Below are positions 57,683 through 64,000 of a DNA stretch of 64,000 nt, one piece after another; position 1 is the first letter of the stretch, and every line of letters starts with the position of its first letter. This DNA comes from Xylophilus ampelinus (GTDB lineage: Bacteria > Pseudomonadota > Gammaproteobacteria > Burkholderiales > Burkholderiaceae_C). The translations under genes and the position numbers were made by a program. The notes under the pieces are model-generated. The model was not told where the DNA came from. It saw nothing but the letters and a program-made list of their open reading frames with translations, and made no database searches. The stretch is from contig NZ_QJTC01000007.1 of the NCBI RefSeq assembly GCF_003217575.1, positions 62,001 through 126,000 on the forward strand. Reading direction: 5' to 3'.

Positions 57683-59527
57683 ATGAGCCGACTGATCCCT
57701 GGCTCCCCCGTTGTCTGGAAGGACCGCAGCTGGATTCTTCTTGACATCCCTGCTGTCGACCGTGTCTTGATTCGCGATCCGGAAACCGGTCATATGGAAC
57801 TGGCGTCTCCGACTGACCTTAGAACGACGCAGGTGCCAAACGCGGGTCGCCATGGACTGATGAGCATCCCGACCGAGGACTGGAATGAGGCCTGGAACAG
57901 GTTTCAAGCGATCCGCCCCTTGCTCGACCGCGGCCCGCGGCAGCGCACGCGTCAGGAAGTAGATGAAGTCGCCAAGAACTTTGGCAAAGACACCGCGACC
58001 GTCTATCGATGGATCACCAAATGGAAGGAGAGTAGGACCGTCTCCGCACTCATACGCAGTGGACGCAGCGACAACGGCAAATCTCGTCTCTCAGATGCGG
58101 TCGAAGTGATCATTCGACACGAGATCGATACCTTCTATCTGGGGAAGGAGCGGCCGACCATCGTGGAGCTGTGGGAACGCGTCGCGATGGCGTGTCGGAA
58201 ACAAGGACTCAAAGCGCCCAACATGTCGACTATGCGCCGGCGTGTAGATCGTCTGCAGGACCGCTTGGTTGTAGCCAAGCGCTACAGCAGCAAGCAGGCG
58301 CGTGAGATCTACGAGCCCATCCGGGGATCGTTCCCTGGTGCCGATGTGCCACTGGCGGTCTATCAAATCGACCACTCGCCGATCGACATCATCCTGGTCG
58401 ACGAGAAGCATCGGCGCCCGATCGGACGGGGATACCTCACCATCGTGACGGACAGCTGCACTCGCATGTTGACCGGCTTCTGTGCTTCGCTTGACCCCCC
58501 AGGCGCGCTGTCCACAGGTTTGGCCATGGCTCACGCGATCCTTCCAAAAGCGAAATGGCTGGCAGAACGCGGCATCGATACGAGCTGGCCGATCAACGGC
58601 ATTCCTGCCAAGGTCTTCGCGGACAACGCCGCCGAGTTCCGCGGCACCATGCTTGAGCGTGCGTGCCGTGAGTATGGAATCCTGATGGAGAACAGGCCGA
58701 AGGGCCAGCCGAACTACGGCGGCCACGTCGAACGGCTTTTCCGAACTTTCATGCACCGTGCGCAAAGCCTGCCTGGCAGTACGTTTTCCAACACGCTCGA
58801 GCGCGGTGAATATGACTCCGATGGGCGCGCAGTGATGACGCTCGCCGAGTTCGAAAACTGGTTCACCGTCTTCGTCACCAAGGTCTATCACCAGCGGCCA
58901 CATAGCGGCATCGGGCGAGTCCCACCCGTGAAACTGTTCGAACAGTTCGTTCTGGGTACAAGCACCACCAAGGGTATCGGATTGCCCGAGCCGATACACG
59001 ACGAATACAAGCTACGACTGGACTTCATGCCGTTCGTCGAGCGCACGATCCAGGAATACGGGGTTGTCATCGACAACATCCACTACTACGGCGACGTGCT
59101 CCGGCCGTGGATTCATGGACGCGACCCACACAACGCCAAGCTCAAGCGGAAATTCGTCTTCGCGCGCGATCCGCGTGATATTGGTGAGATCTACTTTCTC
59201 GATCCCGAAACGGGCGCCTATTACCCGGTGCCTTACAGGAATCTCACGCGGCCACGCATCAGCGTTTGGGACTTGAACGCGGCACTCAAAAGAATCGCCG
59301 AGCAACCTGAGTTGCAGCCTGACGAAGACACTATCTTTGAGGGCTTGGCGGAGATGACGCGCATTGAACAAACCGCCTCGGAGACGTCTAGGAAGGTACG
59401 TAGAACAGCGCAAAGACGTGCCAATTGGCACGAGAGCACAGCCGCGCGCGAACCGCGACTGCCACCCACTGAGCCACCGTGGCAGCCGGATGTGCAGCCG
59501 TTTGATGACATCGAGGAGGCCGAATGA
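57683..59527 (+). CDS. tnsB: Tn7-like DDE transposase subunit TnsB
   Basis: 614 residues, retroviral-integrase-fold transposase with a Mu-type C-terminal domain. DDE triad Asp230 (YQIDHSP), Asp314 (FADNAAEF) and Glu350 (GGHVERLFR). N-terminal helix-turn-helix modules (ATVYRWITKWKE near 105-115) bind the ends. It cuts and joins the 3' ends. The stop overlaps the tnsC start (ATGA). Apparently intact. Confidence 0.95.
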   Translation: MSRLIPGSPVVWKDRSWILLDIPAVDRVLIRDPETGHMELASPTDLRTTQVPNAGRHGLMSIPTEDWNEAWNRFQAIRPLLDRGPRQRTRQEVDEVAKNFGKDTATVYRWITKWKESRTVSALIRSGRSDNGKSRLSDAVEVIIRHEIDTFYLGKERPTIVELWERVAMACRKQGLKAPNMSTMRRRVDRLQDRLVVAKRYSSKQAREIYEPIRGSFPGADVPLAVYQIDHSPIDIILVDEKHRRPIGRGYLTIVTDSCTRMLTGFCASLDPPGALSTGLAMAHAILPKAKWLAERGIDTSWPINGIPAKVFADNAAEFRGTMLERACREYGILMENRPKGQPNYGGHVERLFRTFMHRAQSLPGSTFSNTLERGEYDSDGRAVMTLAEFENWFTVFVTKVYHQRPHSGIGRVPPVKLFEQFVLGTSTTKGIGLPEPIHDEYKLRLDFMPFVERTIQEYGVVIDNIHYYGDVLRPWIHGRDPHNAKLKRKFVFARDPRDIGEIYFLDPETGAYYPVPYRNLTRPRISVWDLNAALKRIAEQPELQPDEDTIFEGLAEMTRIEQTASETSRKVRRTAQRRANWHESTAAREPRLPPTEPPWQPDVQPFDDIEEAE

Positions 59528-60417
59528 GTGCATCCGCCCATCTTTCAGAGAGTGCCGCGGCCAAGCTGCAGCTCTCCGATGCTGAACGGATTCAGCACAT
59601 CAAGAAGGCGCGTTGGATCGGCTACGGTCGCGCCCGTGAAGTGATGACCAAGCTGGAGGACTTGCTCGTGCACCCTCCACAGCCGCGCATGCCGAACATG
59701 CTGATCGTTGGCGAGACGAACAACGGCAAGACGATGCTCGTAACGAAGTTTCGTGAGAAACATCCAGCCGAAGAGAACCCGAATGGTGAAGCGGTCAGCA
59801 TTCCCGTTCTCTACATCCAGGCGCCCCCTGGGCCAGATGAAAGAGGCTTGTACAACGCCATCCTCAACCGTCTGTTCGAGGCCCCAGGCCGAAGCGAAGC
59901 GACGGATGCGAAGCGGGATCGTGTGGTTTCTATTTTGAGGCGGGTCAACTTGGGGATGATCATGGTCGACGAGGTGCAGCATCTACTCGCCGGCCCCTAT
60001 GTCAAGCAGCGGAGCTGCCTCAATGTCTTGAAATATCTGGGCAACGAGTTGTGTGTGCCGTTGGTAGGCATCGGCACGGCGGAGGCGGTACGTGCTATTC
60101 AGACTGACCCGCAGCTGGCCAACAGATTCACACCCGAGATACTTCCCAAATGGGGAAAGGATGCCGAACTGGCGCGCTTGCTTGCGAGCTTCGAGCGAGT
60201 CCTGCCGTTGCGCGAGCCGTCTCAGCTCGCCACGCCGGCCTTGGCGGGCCGCATAGTCGATCTGACGAGCGGGACGATCGGTGAAATATCGACCTTGTTG
60301 AATGCTGCGGCAATACACGCGATCAGGAGTGGCGAAGAGCGCATCACCATTGAAACGATCGGAGCTTGCGACTACGTTGCTCCTACGACGCGAAAGCAAG
60401 CCGCCACCATGATGTGA
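59524..60417 (+). CDS. tnsC: Tn7-like AAA+ regulator TnsC (TniB family)
   Basis: 297 residues. Walker A GETNNGKT (63-70) and Walker B MIMVDEVQHLL (Asp149, Glu150), with a TniB-type core. It links target recognition by TniQ to the TnsAB transposase. Short relative to Tn7 TnsC (555) as in TniB-type systems. Cotranscribed; tniQ begins 10 bp downstream. Confidence 0.94.
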   Translation: MSASAHLSESAAAKLQLSDAERIQHIKKARWIGYGRAREVMTKLEDLLVHPPQPRMPNMLIVGETNNGKTMLVTKFREKHPAEENPNGEAVSIPVLYIQAPPGPDERGLYNAILNRLFEAPGRSEATDAKRDRVVSILRRVNLGMIMVDEVQHLLAGPYVKQRSCLNVLKYLGNELCVPLVGIGTAEAVRAIQTDPQLANRFTPEILPKWGKDAELARLLASFERVLPLREPSQLATPALAGRIVDLTSGTIGEISTLLNAAAIHAIRSGEERITIETIGACDYVAPTTRKQAATMM

Positions 60418-60427
60418 GTGCGCAAGG

Positions 60428-61927
60428 GTGGCGACTTCGCTTTGGCCGGTTCACCCCCATCCCTTGCCGGACGAACTGCTGTCGTCCTGGATGATCCGAT
60501 TGGCCCGAGGCAACGGCTTTAAGGTCCACAACTTTTGTGCGCAGTTCTTTGGTCGCGATCGCCAGATTTGGAATCGCGACATTGATCATCACGCCCCGCC
60601 TTGGTTGCTTGATGCCTTGGCCGCACGATCTGGCACGACGCCTGAACGGATCGTTCAGACGACCCTGCGGGCCTTTGAATCGTTCGCGTTCGAGCGCTTT
60701 AACGAGGTAGGCGTCACGCGTTGGATATTGCCGCTGGGGGTCTTTCACCGAACCCGTCGCGCCTATGGGCAGCAGTTCTGCCCTCTATGTCTTGCCAACG
60801 ACCCGGAGCCCTATCTCCGAAGATCGTGGCGACTAGCACTGGTGGTCATTTGCACTCGTCATGGGGTGCTGCTGCAGGATCGATGTCCGGAGTGCGAGAG
60901 TCCGATGACGCCGCACCGTTCGGACATGGCGGCGCGTAGCGGAGTCCCTGAGAGGACCAACATGATGCGTTGCTACAAGTGTCGTTCGCGAGTAGATGCT
61001 GCGGTGAGAGATGCCGCGCCCGAAGACATTCAAATGCAGATGCAGATCGACGCAGTGTTGCGCGATGGTTTCATCGTGATGGAGTCGGGTCGTGATGTAT
61101 ATGCGCCGCTCTACTTCGATGGACTGCGCATGATCATGCGCGTGGCCGAATTGCCTCCCACAGTCCGTCACCGCAGCGGCTTTGAATTCACATCGATCGA
61201 ACATCGATTGAAGCTTCTGCGAGCTGCAGTGGAGTTGACGGGCGATTGGCCAACACGGTTGCTGCGTCGCTGCTCAACGCTTTCGCATGCCTACACATCG
61301 GTTTCCGGCCAAGAACAGGGGCCTTATTGGCTGGACTCGGTGTTGCGATGGGAGGTGCTAAATCGGAGGGCGCTACTTTCGCAAGTCGAGGCTGAATCCA
61401 TCGCTGCTGCGGCGCGGCGCCTAGATGCATTTGCTCCGTTGGGAGGGCTGACCAGACGCCTGTCAGGTCGAGACATCGCGCACTTGCTCCCAGCCTTGCC
61501 GCCAGTCACGAACGATTCGGCAGACATGTTGATCGCTTCTTTGGATCAGGAAATCTCGGTTGCGTCGACGAGGCGCCGTCTACTTCTTCTTCGAGACAAA
61601 GTGATGTTCATCGCGGCACGCTGCCTTTGCCTGAGTGTTCCTCAGATACTTGCGCTGAGTGTGGATGATCTGAATTCAATAGGCGGCGAAGAGTTCTCGT
61701 TCTGGGAGCGCATCGACACTCGCGATCGAGCGTGGGCGATGCTCCGTTGGTACTCGCGAAATGTGCGGCCGCTACTTGCCAGCGTTAGTACAAAAGCGCT
61801 GTTCACCACCGTCGAGGGCGGTCCTCTGAAGAGAAACGCCGTCGGCATGCGGTTTGTTCGTGCTGTGTCAGCCGCAGGCCTGGCTAGGGCAATTCCAGAC
61901 TGGACCCGCTGGGTACGTGGCTCTTAG
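60428..61927 (+). CDS. tniQ: TniQ family target-selection protein
   Basis: 499 residues starting with GTG 60428 (AAGG just upstream). TniQ domain at 1-190: WPVHPHPLPDELLSSWMIRL, zinc fingers with Cys118/Cys121, Cys142/His145, Cys153/Cys156 and Cys182/Cys185. The C-terminal third (about 385-490) resembles the catalytic-domain framework of tyrosine recombinases (LLLRDKVMFIAARCLCLSVP, later ALFTTVEGGPLKRNAVGMRF) without the His-x-x-Arg and Tyr residues, so it may be a DNA-recognition module. TniQ proteins decide where Tn7-like elements insert. Confidence 0.9.
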   Translation: MATSLWPVHPHPLPDELLSSWMIRLARGNGFKVHNFCAQFFGRDRQIWNRDIDHHAPPWLLDALAARSGTTPERIVQTTLRAFESFAFERFNEVGVTRWILPLGVFHRTRRAYGQQFCPLCLANDPEPYLRRSWRLALVVICTRHGVLLQDRCPECESPMTPHRSDMAARSGVPERTNMMRCYKCRSRVDAAVRDAAPEDIQMQMQIDAVLRDGFIVMESGRDVYAPLYFDGLRMIMRVAELPPTVRHRSGFEFTSIEHRLKLLRAAVELTGDWPTRLLRRCSTLSHAYTSVSGQEQGPYWLDSVLRWEVLNRRALLSQVEAESIAAAARRLDAFAPLGGLTRRLSGRDIAHLLPALPPVTNDSADMLIASLDQEISVASTRRRLLLLRDKVMFIAARCLCLSVPQILALSVDDLNSIGGEEFSFWERIDTRDRAWAMLRWYSRNVRPLLASVSTKALFTTVEGGPLKRNAVGMRFVRAVSAAGLARAIPDWTRWVRGS

Positions 61928-61959
61928 GTCGAAAGCTCAATGCAAGAGCGGCGCCGGGT

Positions 61960-62226
61960 GTGCTAGGCGTTCATCACTCTCAGGTAAGTCGGTGTGAAAG
62001 AGGAGTTTTTCGCACTATTTCTCCAAATGTGCAAAAACTGTGCAAATATTTAACGGTCAAACACGCGAAGGTCCCGGTTTCACCAGTGCAATCGGCCACC
62101 CTCCGCGCCCGTTTCGATGCACTACTCGAGGAATTGCCAGCTACTGCGTCGGTGTTCGAGCGCCTGTTTGACCTAATAGAAACATCAAAACAGAAAAAGG
62201 TCCGCGGCCGCAGAGAATATCGGTAA
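61960..62226 (+). CDS. Small Xre-type helix-turn-helix protein, start uncertain
   Basis: The 88 codons from GTG 61960 encode LGVHHSQVSRCERGVFRTIS followed by a helical region, the DNA-recognition half of an Xre HTH. In the same frame the sequence continues upstream (GRKLNARAAPG) to overlap the tniQ stop, so it may be a fragment of a longer regulator or a short protein translated after tniQ. Lower GC than the chromosome. Xre regulators occur in other Tn7-like elements. No clear ribosome-binding site. Confidence 0.45.
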   Translation: MLGVHHSQVSRCERGVFRTISPNVQKLCKYLTVKHAKVPVSPVQSATLRARFDALLEELPATASVFERLFDLIETSKQKKVRGRREYR

Positions 62227-62779
62227 CAGTGTTCCGCCCAACATTCCCGAAACAGCTGCAAAGCGCAGTGCAGCCTCGACTTCTACGACGAGGTACCCGC
62301 CATGGCTGATGGCATCAAGGGGATACGCTTGGTCTGATGGTGGAGCGTCGTTGCGGTTTGACCCCCCCTGTTCAGCCGCTCAAGCTGCCGGTAGGCTTCA
62401 GCATGATGGTTGTGCACCGGCCTCGTATGCGCGGACGGCAAGGATCTTGATCCTTCTGCGCGCTCATATGGAGCAAAGATCATCTGCCATGGCCACTCGA
62501 GGTCGCTAGCGAGCGTTCCGGCATTAGCAATGTTCATCACCAGCCGATCTTGCAGGGGGCGCTGATCGTTCTTCACCAGAAACGTTGCCTGCCACGCTTG
62601 AACGACGATCGCCACAAGCGTACGGTGCGCGTGACCCCTCTTGCATGGCTTGTCCCACACCTGATCCTCGCGCCAGACGGACACCACTGAGCCCTAGCTA
62701 TCAGGGCAAAGCAAGTGGGGGCTGTTTTCAAGCACCAGCCATTGCGGCGACATCGACTCGTCGGTCTAAAGAGCCACAT
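62227..62779. other. Transposon cargo region without recognised gene
   Basis: 553 bp. A minus-strand frame at 62283-62687 (134 codons) is open but has no recognisable domain and no convincing ribosome-binding site; I leave it as possible only. Plus-strand frames are interrupted. The sequence is of mixed composition, as in decayed cargo. Confidence 0.4.
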
Positions 62780-63625
62780 ATGAACAGCCCAACTTTGAGA
62801 CTTTTGGTTTTGTCGGACTTGCACTTGGACCACGACGCGGACCTGATCGTCCAGGGCGGGCCGCTCAACCAAGTCGGCGTCGATGTGGTCGTGCTGGCAG
62901 GAGACATCGATGAAGGCCTCAAAGGCCTGCGCTGGGCCCGCACGGCATTTCCCCACACCCCAATCGTCTACATCGCAGGAAACCACGAGTTCTACAAACG
63001 GGACTGGAGCAAGCATGTCCATGAGATGCGGAGCACGGCGCAGCAGCTTGGGATCCACTTTCTCGAGCGCGAAGCGGTTGAGATCGGCGGTGTGCGGTTC
63101 CTTGGATGTACGCTCTGGACCGACTTTGAAATCAATGGTCCAGGGGAGGCTCAGGCGTGCCGGCGCGAGGCGCAATACCGGCTCAACGACTACCAACAAA
63201 TACGCTACTCGCGCACTTCGGAAGACGCAGAGTTCTACTGGCTGAAATCCAAAACGATCGTGCCTGCGATCACCGTGAGGCGTCATCGCCAAAGTGTTGA
63301 GTGGCTGGAGGCACAACTGGAGCAAAGCCATCCAGGCAATACGGTCGTCGTGACGCACCATGCTCCTCATCCAAATTCGATCCCGCCCAGCTACGTGGGG
63401 GATCCGCTGACACCAGCGTTTGTCTCGGACCTCGACCGGCTCATGGGCCGCTCAGCCTTCTGGATCCACGGCCATGTGCACGAAAGCTTTGACTACTATA
63501 TTAGGGGCACAAGAGTGCTGTGCAATCCCCGGGGATATAGTTTTGACCGGCCTCGGCGCGGTGAGAACGATGCATTTTCCTTTTCGTTTATTGTCGATAT
63601 AATTCCGCGAGACGTAGTTAATTAA
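62780..63625 (+). CDS. Calcineurin-like metallophosphoesterase (cargo)
   Basis: 281 residues with a complete metallophosphoesterase site: LSDLHLDHD (near 11-19), AGDIDEG, AGNHEFYKRDW, VVVTHHAPH and IHGHVHES. Soluble, no signal. It belongs to the single-domain phosphoesterases often carried on mobile elements; substrate unknown. Located behind the transposition genes, so probable transposon cargo. ATG 62780 starts just before the first motif. Confidence 0.88.
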   Translation: MNSPTLRLLVLSDLHLDHDADLIVQGGPLNQVGVDVVVLAGDIDEGLKGLRWARTAFPHTPIVYIAGNHEFYKRDWSKHVHEMRSTAQQLGIHFLEREAVEIGGVRFLGCTLWTDFEINGPGEAQACRREAQYRLNDYQQIRYSRTSEDAEFYWLKSKTIVPAITVRRHRQSVEWLEAQLEQSHPGNTVVVTHHAPHPNSIPPSYVGDPLTPAFVSDLDRLMGRSAFWIHGHVHESFDYYIRGTRVLCNPRGYSFDRPRRGENDAFSFSFIVDIIPRDVVN

Positions 63626-64000
63626 TATTTCTTGGGTTATTATGAAGTGCGCACATAGCAACAAGATGTCGAAGTAGATAAACCCTCGCCTCTCATGGAA
63701 AAAGCGCCATGGAATAACGATCATAAAAAATCGGGTTAAATGCCATCCTGCGCCGATGGATTTAAGTGGTGCAGAAGGTAGCCGCATCATTATGGCCGCT
63801 GCCAAGCGTGTAATATTAATCCATGCTGAAGTGATAAAGGCATTGGCAACTAGAACTCGGCCTCGCTGACTTGGCTGTTTCCTCGCGTCACCCATGGATA
63901 GTGAGCAGGCATTTTTTGGCGAAGCAGGAATAGGTGGGTCTGCCGCGCGCAGAGCAGCCTTATGACTATTGCGCCCGGGTTTTGGAGGCAGTATATTAAT
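63626..64000. other. AT-richer right edge, no supported gene
   Basis: 375 bp with markedly lower GC than the rest of the window. A minus-strand frame (63452-63895) overlaps the phosphoesterase gene and contains hydrophobic stretches but no family motif; not accepted. No transposon end with similarity to the tnsA-side sequence was found, so the element probably continues beyond the window. Confidence 0.45.

Noticed and set aside
62283-62687. 134-codon minus-strand frame between tniQ and the phosphoesterase
   Set aside because: No recognisable domain or ribosome-binding site; kept only as a possibility in the gap entry.
63452-63895. 147-codon minus-strand frame with hydrophobic stretches
   Set aside because: Overlaps the 3' end of an intact phosphoesterase gene, has no family motif, and its hydrophobicity follows from AT-rich DNA.

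Overview
The window comes from a high-GC betaproteobacterium, most likely of the family Comamonadaceae. The evidence is the very GC-rich codon usage, several dispersed intergenic repeats of a kind I associate with Comamonadaceae (GTGGCTGTAGCCGGC and TAGCTAT-type), and the gene families present (RdgC, H-NS, DUF4124, PagL, split MetH). A secreted GH28 polygalacturonase hints at contact with plant tissue. No rRNA or tRNA gene was recognised.

Layout. 1-19.6 kb is ordinary chromosome: an EEP-family phosphatase/nuclease, PagL, a Spy-like protein, RdgC, a decayed hybrid histidine kinase, a metallophosphoesterase, an alcohol dehydrogenase, an H-NS protein, a PleD-like diguanylate cyclase, a YidB protein, a polygalacturonase, a GAF-EAL protein, a GDPD, a bactofilin and an M20 peptidase. 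19.8-37.4 kb is a nicotinamide/nicotinate catabolic island. One strand carries hydroxynicotinate reductase, a UPF0280 protein, two DUF1185 proteins, a Liv-type ABC transporter, an exported nicotinamidase and nicotinate dehydrogenase NicAB. The other strand carries a ferredoxin-NADP reductase, a TetR regulator and an enamidase. Together they suggest nicotinamide -> nicotinate -> 6-hydroxynicotinate -> tetrahydro-6-oxonicotinate -> 2-formylglutarate, a hybrid of the NicAB oxidative entry and the reductive pathway known from fermenting clostridia. The ABC substrate-binding gene has an in-frame amber codon. Two palindromes of the form TGTAG-N6-CTACA, plus a tandem variant, mark the probable TetR operators.

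37.5-39.6 kb carries a YihY protein, a glycine-zipper protein and the second of two 112-bp MITE copies (the first is at 17.7 kb). 39.7-41.5 kb is a scar made of IS66- and IS21-family pieces. It directly abuts a type I-E CRISPR array of 62 repeats and 61 spacers (41,513-45,261). The array is transcribed from the minus strand and preceded by a complete cas3-cse1-cse2-cas7-cas5-cas6-cas1-cas2 operon (54,115 down to 45,317).

54.2-56.9 kb is metH, encoding only the pterin, cobalamin and activation modules. Immediately upstream of it a Tn7-like transposon begins (tnsA-tnsB-tnsC-tniQ, 57.0-61.9 kb), followed by a small HTH fragment and lower-GC cargo including a calcineurin-like phosphoesterase. The far end of the transposon is outside the window. 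The I-E system is complete, with Cas3 and Cas1-Cas2, and metH lies between it and the transposon, so it is not an evident CRISPR-associated transposon despite the proximity.
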